From NCBI RefSeq assembly GCF_002240415.1, contig NZ_CP020028.1, forward strand, positions 4,117,501 to 4,181,500: a DNA stretch of 64,000 bases, in the 5' to 3' direction. Source of the DNA: Paenibacillus kribbensis (GTDB lineage: Bacteria > Bacillota > Bacilli > Paenibacillales > Paenibacillaceae). The notes beneath the pieces are model-generated. The model was not told where the DNA came from. It made no database searches and saw only the letters and a list, made by a program, of their open reading frames with translations. Below, in pieces: positions 9,085 through 16,776 of this stretch. Position numbers and translations under genes: made by a program. Position 1 is the stretch's first letter. The number at the start of each line of letters is the position of its first letter.

Positions 9085-9509
9085 TTTTTTATTCCATTCA
9101 GTCCGATCATGGCATCAATAATTTGTTTGGCCGTTTCGAGGTCAACATACTCTTCCAAATGCTCAGGAGTCATCCAGCTGTAATAAGGCTTGAAGCCCAT
9201 CATCAGCACATCGATCAGCTCATGATAACGATCCGTACCTTCCGGATCATCCGGGATCAGATTTGCAATAATAATGCCGGAATCAATAGCATTCAGCTTT
9301 TTAATCAGCTTGCGCGCATCCTTTAACCCAAGCGGGGGTAAATAATACGTTTTACCGTCACGTAGACGCACCTGTTCATCTTCTTCAAAGAATGCTTTTT
9401 CTCTGATCTGAGCTTCCTCTTCTGTCAAAATCTTCTTTGCATCTTCCGCAACTTCAGCTGATTTGGGAAGCTCATTTTGAGATGGAATGGTGAGCTCTCT
9501 ATCGTTCAT
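9075..9509 (-). CDS. Tail assembly chaperone (G-like, zero-frame product)
   Basis: This gene encodes about 144 residues. The start is uncertain: ATG at 9509 or GTG at 9518, neither with an ideally spaced ribosome site (AAGGA is present). The protein is acidic and helical, with an N-terminal EDAKKILTEEEAQIREK helix and a C-terminal part resembling the short tail-assembly chaperones that sit between tube and tape measure genes. It ends at TAG (9075-9077), a few codons after a slippery heptamer that allows a -1 shift into the next frame. Identification rests on gene order, size and the frameshift site rather than on a catalytic motif. Confidence 0.78.
   Translation of the reverse strand: MNDRELTIPSQNELPKSAEVAEDAKKILTEEEAQIREKAFFEEDEQVRLRDGKTYYLPPLGLKDARKLIKKLNAIDSGIIIANLIPDDPEGTDRYHELIDVLMMGFKPYYSWMTPEHLEEYVDLETAKQIIDAMIGLNGIKKSM
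9084..9090 (-). promoter_or_regulatory. Programmed -1 frameshift site A AAA AAG
   Basis: In the chaperone reading frame the codons are ATA AAA AAG TCC ATG TAG. This gives the canonical X XXY YYZ heptamer A AAA AAG (the one used in E. coli dnaX), and the -1 frame is open from here to 8731. No clear stimulatory hairpin was found by eye. Confidence 0.8.
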
Positions 9510-9531
9510 TCTGAACACACATCCTTACGTA

Positions 9532-10584
9532 TCAGTTGTTAGCAGATGCCGTTGCAACCTCATAACGCTTGATCGTACCTAGCTTGTTATCAAAGCGTTC
9601 CGGATCAATGACCGTCAAGGTTACACTATGCGTAGACGCCTGCTGGCGCTGAGCATCAATCGTGAAATTGGATTTCACGCGACATTGATACAGTTCCGTT
9701 TGGTATCCCTGTACAGAACCGTCCTTTTGCTCAAAACGGCCATCATGAACCAGATGAACCGTCAATGGTAAATCCCTGCTCGAAATATCCAGAACATCCA
9801 CCACTTCATTGCGTTTATAGTTGACATAGATGGCTACATCCTTCAAAGCCGCATTGAAAATCAGCTTGCCCCCTTCAACAAGATACTGCTCCTCGGTAGG
9901 GGTTCCGTTGGACAATTGTTTGAGAAGCTTGTTTCCTGTTAACGTACGCACTGAAATTTCAGGCGTGGTGTACAGCGAGGTGCCAAAGACAAGCTCTGCC
10001 TCACACTTCCCGTTCACTTCCTGAATCACGTGCTTCTCTTCCAGTTCCCACACAAATCCATCGTCATCCTGCTGAACTCCACTCAAAGCAACAGGATAAA
10101 CAATCACTACTTTTTTCCCGGCCAAGGCTGTCTCGAATACTGCCTTATTACCTGTCACGGTAACTCCTGTGGTTACATCAGTGCCAGTAATCACATCCTC
10201 GTAGGCCTTAATAGCGGGGCTTGTCGCTGCGGCTTCTGTGAGCAGCACCTGGTATGGGGATTCCCCCGGAACCGTCACCGTTTCCGTTACCAGTCGGTAA
10301 GACGCTCCGCTAACACCTTCACGCAGCTTGGAACCGAGGACGAGACGGACCAGATTTAAGTCAAATTTGGCATCTTGTGCCGTAATATCAATCGTCTTTT
10401 TACGAAGCAAAGCATCCAAGGGCACACTGGAATCTCCACCCTCGATATCCTGCATATCAAGCTGGATGTCCAGAAGCATGTTGTTCAGTGTTCCGATCGT
10501 GATGAGTTCATCTCGATTCGGAATTTTAGCCATAAACTTGCCCGCGCCTTTAATCAACATTTTTTTGTTCTTCGTTATCCCCAT
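9532..10584 (-). CDS. Tail-tube-like structural protein (350 aa)
   Basis: The start at 10584 has GGAGG 8 bases upstream; an in-frame TTG at 10638 lacks one. The N-terminal third (KIPNRDELITIGTLNN, then acidic and LVLGSKL segments) and the C-terminal third look like the two halves of a phage tail tube fold, with a Thr/Val-rich beta insertion between about 95 and 200 that could be an Ig-like decoration. It is the first structural gene of the cluster; the frameshifting chaperone follows after 22 bases, the classic tube-chaperone order. No sheath gene precedes it, which argues for a non-contractile tail or a sheath outside this window. Confidence 0.68.
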   Translation of the reverse strand: MGITKNKKMLIKGAGKFMAKIPNRDELITIGTLNNMLLDIQLDMQDIEGGDSSVPLDALLRKKTIDITAQDAKFDLNLVRLVLGSKLREGVSGASYRLVTETVTVPGESPYQVLLTEAAATSPAIKAYEDVITGTDVTTGVTVTGNKAVFETALAGKKVVIVYPVALSGVQQDDDGFVWELEEKHVIQEVNGKCEAELVFGTSLYTTPEISVRTLTGNKLLKQLSNGTPTEEQYLVEGGKLIFNAALKDVAIYVNYKRNEVVDVLDISSRDLPLTVHLVHDGRFEQKDGSVQGYQTELYQCRVKSNFTIDAQRQQASTHSVTLTVIDPERFDNKLGTIKRYEVATASANN

Positions 10585-10710
10585 CTTTAAAACCTCCAGT
10601 TTATTATTCCATTCCAATGGCATCCCGATTTTGAGCAAACCACCTTCCTGACGGTATCAATATAAGTGAAGCATTCGAGGTTTTAACTGTATCGGCGTAC
10701 TTGATCCCCT

Positions 10711-10968
10711 TCATTTCCTACGTTTCTTCATACAGGGTCTGCAGCCCTTAATAGACGACCTTGGAATATGCTGCTGCCGGCTAGACGCTTCAACCTCATG
10801 AGGATAAACAAGACTCCCGGACTGATCTATTACTTTACCTGTGAGTTCGGCGATACAATGCAGGCACAGCAAGGCTTCTCCTGCCATTTTCTCCTGTGTA
10901 AAACTTTCTCTGGCCTTCTGCGTCACATAGCGAAATTTACATTGGGTACATAGGGTAAACTGCTTCAT
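10711..10968 (-). CDS. Small CxxC-motif protein (85 aa), possible zinc ribbon
   Basis: I choose the ATG at 10968 because GGAGG sits 8 bases upstream; longer versions start without a ribosome site. The 85-residue product has three cysteine pairs, CTQC near the N-terminus, CLHC in the middle and CRPC near the C-terminus, and a basic tail. This pattern suggests one or two structural zinc sites. It lies 126 bases upstream of the tube-like gene on the same strand, so it could be a regulator of the tail cluster or an unrelated small protein. The family is not recognised. Confidence 0.7.
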   Translation of the reverse strand: MKQFTLCTQCKFRYVTQKARESFTQEKMAGEALLCLHCIAELTGKVIDQSGSLVYPHEVEASSRQQHIPRSSIKGCRPCMKKRRK

Positions 10969-11091
10969 TCCCATGGCCTCCTTCTTGGCAAAAGTTTGAT
11001 TAGACGAGCCACATACTTCAATATAAGCAACTGTAAGCTTCATTGAACAATTCATCTATACACAATTTCGAAAGCGATTACATAATTATGC

Positions 11092-11147
11092 AAAAAAAAG
11101 GAGGGGCGCCCCCAAGCCAATTATGGCTTGAGAGTCTGCCCCTCCTC
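11092..11147 (-). terminator. Intrinsic terminator of the queuosine-precursor transporter gene
   Basis: On the minus strand a GC-rich stem (GAGGAGGGGC / GCGCCCCTC) with an inner stem around the TAA stop is followed by eight Ts. It overlaps the last codons of the gene. Confidence 0.85.
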
Positions 11148-11819
11148 TTCTATAAAGCGGAAGTTGCGCGCGATATACAAAACCGGTGTACCCGCCGCAG
11201 TCAGTACGAATTTCAGAATATAGGTCGTGAACAACAGCTCCAGCCATATTCCCCATGCATAACCGTAAAATGCAATACTACAGAAAATAAGCGTATCTAT
11301 AAACGAGCTGATCATCGTGCTGCCATTGCCGCGAATCCAGAGCTGATGACGCTTCGGGAAAAATTTGCGAATCCAGGCGTACAGACGCACATCCAGCAAT
11401 TGACTGACCGCATAGGCTGTCAAGCTGGCAAGCGCAAGTCTAGGCAGCAATCCGAACAGCTGTTGCATCGGCGTCTGGGCAAAATCCGTTGCAGTCGGCT
11501 GGAACAGCAGAACCATCTGCATCGTGATCGTCGTCATAATCAGTGTAAAAAAGCCAAACCACACAGCTTTGCGCGCCTCTTTAGGCCCGTATTTCTCATT
11601 CAGCAAATCACTGGCCATATACATGGAAACATACATCGTATTTCCCAAGGTTGTGGTAATGCCGAGCAGATCAATGGTTTTGGTAACCTGAATGTTGGCC
11701 AGTACAGTAGCAACACCGATCCAGGCGTACAATCCTTTTTTACCGAACAAACGATAGCATAACAAAAAGAACATAAAATTGACGAGGACAAAGGCTGCCC
11801 CCCATAACAGATTAAACAT
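11121..11819 (-). CDS. yhhQ: Queuosine precursor transporter (YhhQ/VUT family)
   Basis: This is a 232-residue membrane protein with about six hydrophobic segments. The family features are visible: N-terminal hydrophobic helices, the MYVSMYMASDLLNEKYGPKEA loop, a QLLDVRLYAWIRK segment and a SSFIDTLIF helix. Members import queuine or preQ0/preQ1 for tRNA modification. The ATG is preceded by AGGAGG, which itself lies in the 3' tail of a preQ1-I riboswitch (11825-11863), so ligand binding should hide the ribosome site. Riboswitch and protein support each other strongly. It is monocistronic, with its own terminator. Confidence 0.92.
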   Translation of the reverse strand: MFNLLWGAAFVLVNFMFFLLCYRLFGKKGLYAWIGVATVLANIQVTKTIDLLGITTTLGNTMYVSMYMASDLLNEKYGPKEARKAVWFGFFTLIMTTITMQMVLLFQPTATDFAQTPMQQLFGLLPRLALASLTAYAVSQLLDVRLYAWIRKFFPKRHQLWIRGNGSTMISSFIDTLIFCSIAFYGYAWGIWLELLFTTYILKFVLTAAGTPVLYIARNFRFIEEEGQTLKP

Positions 11820-11824
11820 GAAAT

Positions 11825-11863
11825 CCTCCTAGTTTTGATAGCGCGGGATGGTTGCGAACCGCG
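11825..11863 (-). promoter_or_regulatory. preQ1-I riboswitch (translational)
   Basis: The minus strand reads CGCGG-TTCGCAACCATC-CCGCG, then an A-rich tail CTATCAAAACTAGGAGG. A five-pair P1, a C-rich loop and an AAAAC(U)AGG tail that can form the P2 pseudoknot match the preQ1-I architecture (compare the T. tengcongensis type). The tail includes the ribosome binding site of the downstream transporter gene, five bases before its ATG. Confidence 0.88.
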
Positions 11864-11951
11864 GTTCATCCGAAGCAAGCCGGAAAAACATTATTTTAAT
11901 GTATCATAGATCAGGATTTGTGAACAGCTATAATTACATTGCGATAAAACC

Positions 11952-11982
11952 ACAACAAAGAGCCGGCCTGATGGCCGACTCT
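11952..11982 (-). terminator. Terminator of tcyP
   Basis: A hairpin AGAGTCGGCC / GGCCGGCTCT with an ATCA loop is followed by TTGTTG on the minus strand, 35 bases after the tcyP stop. Confidence 0.7.
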
Positions 11983-12017
11983 GAACATTGAGGTGCACGA
12001 TACGTTTTATTGTTTAC

Positions 12018-13415
12018 TTAAGAGCGTGCCGTCGCATCTAAATCCAGACCACGGTCGTTGAACACGTCGTGATCATTCTCCTTGAGCACCTTGCCGGAAA
12101 TGAGTCCTGCTGTAATCGAATCATTCACATTCAGCGCTGTACGTCCCATGTCAATCAACGGTTCGACTGAAATGAGCAGACCCGCCAAAGCCACTGGAAG
12201 ATTCATCGTAGAAAGCACGATCAGGGAAGCGAAGGTGGCACCACCACCTACCCCGGCCACGCCAAACGAGCTGACCGTAACGACCAGAATGAGCGTGAGG
12301 ATAAAATCCCAACTCGTCGGATCAATGCCCACGGTTGGAGCAATCATGACTGCCAGCATCGCCGGATAAATCCCTGCACAGCCGTTTTGCCCAATGGTCG
12401 CTCCCAAGGTCGCAGACAGATTCGCGATGCCGTCGGACACACCGAGCTTTTTCGTTTGTGTTTCAACATTTAACGGAATGGTCGCCGCGCTGGAACGGGA
12501 AGTAAAGGCAAAAACCAGTGTAGGCAATACCTTTTTCACATAGGTCACCGGATTGTAGCCGAACAAGGCCAGCAAAATAAGATGAATGACGAACATAACC
12601 AGCAAAGCCACATAGGAAGCGAGTACAAACTTGATCAGTTTCAAGATTTCATCCGGATTGGTCGTAGCTACAACTTTGGTGATCAATGCCAAAATGCCGT
12701 AAGGCGTCAATCTTAGCACCAGCGCCACAATCCGCATCACCACTGCGTATACGGCATCGATGAGTTTGCGGAAGGTTTGCGCCTGCTCCGGTTTTTTGCG
12801 ATCCAGCCCAAGCACAGCCACCCCGATAAAGGCCGAGAAAATAACCACTGCCAGCGTCGAAGTACGACGCACGCCCGTCATATCCTCAAAAGGATTGGAA
12901 GGGATAAATTCCAGCACCTGCTGTGGAATGGTCATATCCTGAACCGTTCCAAGACGCTCTTCCATCTTCAGGCCCTGCGCCTGCTCCTTTTCCCCGCTTT
13001 GAATCTCAATCGCTTTTAGATCGAACGACAGACTGGTTACAATACTGACGGAAGCAGCAATAGCCGTTGTAATCAGCAGTACAGCAATAATGGACACGCT
13101 TATTTTGCCAAGGTTCTGTCTTCCCTTCAAATTCATAATAGCCGAAAAAATCGACACCATGATGAGCGGAATAACTACCATTTGCAGCAAACGGACATAA
13201 CCATTGCCTGCAATGTTGAACCAATCAACCGATTTCGTAATCACCTCGGAACCGGAGCCATAGGCGTACTGAAGAATAGCCCCGTAGACCAGACCGAAGC
13301 CCAGACCGGCAAATACCCTTTTTGTAAAGGAGATATGCTTCTTCTGCATCCAGACCAACACGCCGAGTAGTGCAAGCAGCACGAGCACATTCAAAATAAT
13401 AAAGAAGGTATCCAT
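12018..13415 (-). CDS. tcyP: L-cystine/sodium symporter of the DAACS family
   Basis: The start at 13415 has GGAGG 8 bases upstream; the frame extends 15 codons further without support. The 465-residue membrane protein has about eight to ten hydrophobic segments and the hairpin signature of the dicarboxylate/cystine symporters: the serine-rich TSRSSAATIPLNVE loop and the GATIGQNGCAG and DMGRTALNVND segments that form the substrate and ion sites. Length and motifs match TcyP of Bacillus, a high-affinity cystine importer. It stands alone between two terminators. No S-box or T-box is visible in the short leader. Confidence 0.92.
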   Translation of the reverse strand: MDTFFIILNVLVLLALLGVLVWMQKKHISFTKRVFAGLGFGLVYGAILQYAYGSGSEVITKSVDWFNIAGNGYVRLLQMVVIPLIMVSIFSAIMNLKGRQNLGKISVSIIAVLLITTAIAASVSIVTSLSFDLKAIEIQSGEKEQAQGLKMEERLGTVQDMTIPQQVLEFIPSNPFEDMTGVRRTSTLAVVIFSAFIGVAVLGLDRKKPEQAQTFRKLIDAVYAVVMRIVALVLRLTPYGILALITKVVATTNPDEILKLIKFVLASYVALLVMFVIHLILLALFGYNPVTYVKKVLPTLVFAFTSRSSAATIPLNVETQTKKLGVSDGIANLSATLGATIGQNGCAGIYPAMLAVMIAPTVGIDPTSWDFILTLILVVTVSSFGVAGVGGGATFASLIVLSTMNLPVALAGLLISVEPLIDMGRTALNVNDSITAGLISGKVLKENDHDVFNDRGLDLDATARS

Positions 13416-13562
13416 ATATTTTTCCTCCAGACAGATGATGTTGTGTAAGATGACCCTCAAATCCGTTAATTACTATATCACAAAGCCAACTATTTTTGTA
13501 GGATTTTATTCCAATAAATGAATTGAAGCCAGCTCAGCTTCTTCGGGTTAAATTGAAAACGC

Positions 13563-13598
13563 AAAAAGACAAGCCTTCCTGTATCGAAGACTTGCCTT
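13563..13598 (-). terminator. Terminator of bglP
   Basis: An 11-pair stem (GGCAAGTCTTC / GAAGGCTTGTC) followed by TTTTT on the minus strand lies 54 bases after the bglP stop. Confidence 0.85.
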
Positions 13599-13651
13599 TT
13601 CTTGAATCCAACGCTTGATGTTCAGCTTTTACGTAAAGCCTTTTGTTGTCG

Positions 13652-15556
13652 TTAGACGATCACGGTATATAAAAGCTCCTGTTCCTTAATCACCTTATGC
13701 TGATTTCCAGCAGGCTCCAGCTCGCTAAACTGAGCTACATTCGTAACAATAACAGGTGTAATCGTTTCGTAGCCAGCCTTGCGGATTTCTACCAGATCAA
13801 ACTCCAGCATGAGGTCGCCTACCTTCACTCGATCCCCCGCTTTCACATGAGCCGTAAAATGAAGGCCTTTCAGCTTAACCGTATCCATCCCAACATGTAT
13901 GAGCATTTCAAGTCCTGAATCACTCACTAAACCTACGGCATGTCCACTTTTGGAAATAGAGAATACGGTGCCTTCAACTGGAGAAACAACGCGGCCTTCA
14001 GATGGCTCGATAGCCCACCCTCTGCCCATGATTTCTTGAGAAAATGCAGGGTCATTGACTTCGCTGAGCGGCTTAACTTCACCCATAATCGGGCTGTATA
14101 CCGAAATTTTCTCGCCTTTCGGCAATGAAGCTACAGCAGATTGTGCTGCTTCGTCAGCAGTGGTGTCTCCAGCAGCATCTGTTGTTGTTTGTGGTGCTTC
14201 TTCGTTCTTTTCATCTGTAAAACCAATCAAATAGGTAACCACCGCAGCAACTACAAAAGCAATAATAAGACCCAGGATTGCGTACAAGAAAGTCGGTCCA
14301 ATAAACATTGCCAGACCAGGCAAACCAACCAATCCACCCATAACATACGCTTTTGTACCAAACAAGCTCATGAAGCCCCCGCCGACGGCTCCGCCGATCA
14401 ACGCTGCAGTAAATGGCTTTTTAAACCTCATGTTTACACCATACATTGCAGGCTCGGTTACACCCATAATAGCTGTCAAGCTCGTGGAGAAAGCCACTGT
14501 TTTAACTTTGTCATTTTTGGATTTCAAAAATACACCCAGTGCAGCCCCGGCCTGAGCCAGGTTAGCTGCGCCCATAATCGGAATCATGTAGTCAAAGCCC
14601 AACGTTGCAATCGAGCCAATCATAATCGGAACCAACGCATAGTGCATACCTGTCATGATGATCAGGGAGAAGGTACCACCAAGCAGCAGACCTGCAAGCG
14701 CACCTGTATTTTCAAACAGCCAGGAAATACCGCCCGACAGGCCATTCCCAATAATGGAGCCCAGTGGCCCTACTGCAATCAACGTCAAGGGTACAATAAT
14801 CAATAGCGTCAGTGTCGGAACAACAAGCAGCTTCAGTGAGGCATGTGTATACTTATCAATGAATTTTTCAACGTAGGACGCCAGCCAGATCGCGATAACG
14901 ATTGGGATAACGGTCGAAGAATAAGTGGCTGCCGTCACCGGCAGACCGATAAAGCTAACCTTCACATTGGATGCCAGCAAGGCCGTAATCGTCGGATGCA
15001 AAATAGAGGCACCTATCGCTGCTGCGATAAACAGATTGCTTCCCAGTTTTCTAGCAGCACTCACAGCCAGAATAATCGGCAGGAAGTAGAATGCACCGTC
15101 ACCTATGGCCGCCAAAATCGTATAGGTCTGGCTTTTGTCGGACATCCAGTGCATAGCCACCAAGAGGGCAATAATCCCTTTGATCATACCTGCGCCGGTG
15201 ATCGCCGGCAAAATCGGTGTAAACATACCAGCTATAAAGTCAAACAGACTGCTGATCGGGTTTTGCTTTTTCTTCGATACATCGCTTGCGCCTGCTTCAC
15301 TTTGTGGCGCCTTGGACATGTTGCTTACCAACGATTTGTACACATTAGCTACATCATTACCAATAATGATCTGGAACTGGCCGCCGCTTTCCATGATTCC
15401 CATGACGCCATCCGTTTTTTGCAGCTGCTCCTTCTGAGCTTTCTTATCATCATGAAGGTTAAAGCGCAGGCGGGTCATGCAGTGAACTACCTGCTCAACA
15501 TTTTCTTCACCACCGACCAGTGTAAGTATCTCTTTGGATAATTGATTTCGATCCAT
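13652..15556 (-). CDS. bglP: Beta-glucoside PTS transporter, EIIBCA
   Basis: The start at 15556 has GAGG 8 bases upstream; the longer frame runs through the RAT leader. The 634 residues show EIIB (about 1-80, phosphocysteine in VVHCMTRLRF, Cys26), EIIC (about 105-460, with GVTEPAMYGV and GMHYALVPIM) and, after an Ala/Thr-rich linker, EIIA (about 495-625, with the LIHVGMDTV histidine). It takes up and phosphorylates aryl-beta-glucosides. The leader contains a RAT and an overlapping terminator, so expression requires the adjacent LicT. No phospho-beta-glucosidase gene follows; tcyP is next, beyond a terminator. Confidence 0.93.
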   Translation of the reverse strand: MDRNQLSKEILTLVGGEENVEQVVHCMTRLRFNLHDDKKAQKEQLQKTDGVMGIMESGGQFQIIIGNDVANVYKSLVSNMSKAPQSEAGASDVSKKKQNPISSLFDFIAGMFTPILPAITGAGMIKGIIALLVAMHWMSDKSQTYTILAAIGDGAFYFLPIILAVSAARKLGSNLFIAAAIGASILHPTITALLASNVKVSFIGLPVTAATYSSTVIPIVIAIWLASYVEKFIDKYTHASLKLLVVPTLTLLIIVPLTLIAVGPLGSIIGNGLSGGISWLFENTGALAGLLLGGTFSLIIMTGMHYALVPIMIGSIATLGFDYMIPIMGAANLAQAGAALGVFLKSKNDKVKTVAFSTSLTAIMGVTEPAMYGVNMRFKKPFTAALIGGAVGGGFMSLFGTKAYVMGGLVGLPGLAMFIGPTFLYAILGLIIAFVVAAVVTYLIGFTDEKNEEAPQTTTDAAGDTTADEAAQSAVASLPKGEKISVYSPIMGEVKPLSEVNDPAFSQEIMGRGWAIEPSEGRVVSPVEGTVFSISKSGHAVGLVSDSGLEMLIHVGMDTVKLKGLHFTAHVKAGDRVKVGDLMLEFDLVEIRKAGYETITPVIVTNVAQFSELEPAGNQHKVIKEQELLYTVIV

Positions 15557-15604
15557 GAGGTGTTCCTCTTTTCTATTTAAGGTATATAACACGCGAATTT
15601 GCCA

Positions 15605-15676
15605 ATAAAAAAAACCTGAATACAGAAAGCAGTCAGCTTTATAGAAAGCCAATCTTCTTTCAGCATTCAGGTTTTG
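15605..15676 (-). terminator. Leader terminator of bglP (LicT-controlled)
   Basis: AAAACCTGAAT pairs with ATTCAGGTTTT, followed by a run of Ts, upstream of bglP. Its 5' arm overlaps the RAT, so RAT folding and terminator folding exclude each other. Confidence 0.88.
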
Positions 15677-15700
15677 CCTTCCGGTTAGAAGTAGCAATCC
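15667..15700 (-). promoter_or_regulatory. Ribonucleic antiterminator (RAT) of bglP
   Basis: The minus strand carries GGATTGCTACTTC, a short loop, then GGCAAAACCTGAAT. This is nearly identical to the LicT/SacY-type RAT of Bacillus (GGATTGTTACT... GGCAAAACC). Confidence 0.92.
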
Positions 15701-15722
15701 TAAATCCCTGATTATCGATACA

Positions 15723-16556
15723 TCATTGATTTTTAACGATACGTTCGATATGAATGGTGAGATATAACATCTCATCCTGGGACAAACTTCGACTATAGAT
15801 TTTAGTTGTATAATCCCTTATTTTCTCCGCACAGGCATAAGCATCCTTATATTGGACCTTAACCATATCATGAAGGGAATTGTCTGCATGTTGTACTGGG
15901 GTCCCGTTCATTACCCGTTGAGCGAAAAATTTGAGATGTGTAATAAAGCGGTAGTAGCTTAGCGACTCTTCATCCAGCTCCATCACAAAAAAGCGGCTTA
16001 CAATATTCATAATGTCCTTGACGATGTTCGTCAGGGCAATCGTTTCACGCATTTCACTGTTGAGCTGTGCATTCACCAAATGCAGAGCGATAAACGCTCC
16101 TTCATCATCCGGAAGTGTAACTCCCAGCTTGTCCTGAATCATGTGTAGTGCTTTGGTCCCGATTGAGAATTCCTTGCGGTACATGCGTTTGATTTCCCAG
16201 TAAAGAGCATTTTTGATATCCATACCCAAACGATAACGCTCAATGGCAAAATGGATATGATCCGTCAGCGAAATATAGATGCTGTCATGCAACTGTACAC
16301 CAAGTATCGTTTTGGCATATTGGATGATTTCATCAGAAATTTCAACGTATTCAATAGGGATATCAGACATCAGGCTCATCAGCTTGCGGGAAACCTCGGT
16401 GCTTTCAAGCTTGAAAATTTTCTCGATTTGCGCTTCATCGATCTCATCGCCTGTGCTTTTCTTAAAAGCAATTCCTCTCCCCATGATGACCAGTTCTTTC
16501 TGATGCTCATCAATCACCGTCACGACGTTATTATTCAGCACCTTTTCTATCTTCAT
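15723..16556 (-). CDS. licT: BglG-family transcription antiterminator LicT
   Basis: The 277 residues are the family's usual length. An N-terminal RNA-binding (CAT) domain covers 1-57 (MKIEKVLNNNVVTV, GRGIAFKK). Two PTS regulation domains follow: PRD1 (about 65-170, histidines in LTDHIHFAIERY and IALHLVNAQ) and PRD2 (about 172-277, histidines in ITHLKFFAQR and LTIHIERI). It binds RAT RNA when PRD1 is not phosphorylated by EIIB and PRD2 is phosphorylated by HPr. The gene has its own RAT/terminator leader as well as preceding bglP, so it is autoregulated. Confidence 0.95.
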   Translation of the reverse strand: MKIEKVLNNNVVTVIDEHQKELVIMGRGIAFKKSTGDEIDEAQIEKIFKLESTEVSRKLMSLMSDIPIEYVEISDEIIQYAKTILGVQLHDSIYISLTDHIHFAIERYRLGMDIKNALYWEIKRMYRKEFSIGTKALHMIQDKLGVTLPDDEGAFIALHLVNAQLNSEMRETIALTNIVKDIMNIVSRFFVMELDEESLSYYRFITHLKFFAQRVMNGTPVQHADNSLHDMVKVQYKDAYACAEKIRDYTTKIYSRSLSQDEMLYLTIHIERIVKNQ

Positions 16557-16584
16557 TCCATCACCTTAAGCCACTTGGAGTAGT

Positions 16585-16633
16585 AAAAAAGGCAATACCA
16601 AAACTGACACTCAGTGCCTGCTTATGGTTTTGC
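16585..16633 (-). terminator. Leader terminator of licT
   Basis: GGCAAAACC pairs with GGTATTGCC (one mismatch), followed by TTTTTT on the minus strand. It overlaps the second RAT and lies 28 bases before the licT start. Confidence 0.8.
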
Positions 16634-16655
16634 CCGATATGCTCAGTAACAACCC
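16621..16655 (-). promoter_or_regulatory. Second RAT, upstream of licT
   Basis: The minus strand carries GGGTTGTTACTGAGC, then CGGGCAAAACCATAAG, matching the RAT consensus. It indicates that LicT antiterminates its own transcript. Confidence 0.85.
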
Positions 16656-16685
16656 ACGATTGTGCAGTTTTGAAAAGCTGTCACC

Positions 16686-16714
16686 ATAATATCACATAAA
16701 AACACAGCCTACAA
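16686..16714 (-). promoter_or_regulatory. Sigma-A promoter of licT-bglP
   Basis: TTGTAG, 17 bases, TATTAT on the minus strand. It lies upstream of the licT RAT and directly downstream of a cre-like site. Confidence 0.75.
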
Positions 16715-16722
16715 CATTTTTT

Positions 16723-16736
16723 TGTAAACACTTTCA
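16723..16736 (-). promoter_or_regulatory. CcpA-type cre site
   Basis: TGAAAGTGTTTACA differs from the cre consensus TGWAANCGNTNWCA only at the central C. It begins eight bases upstream of the -35 box of the licT promoter, which fits glucose repression of the beta-glucoside system. Confidence 0.7.
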
Positions 16737-16776
16737 TGTGATTTCTGGCATGTGGTTTCCGGACGATTGGTGCACT

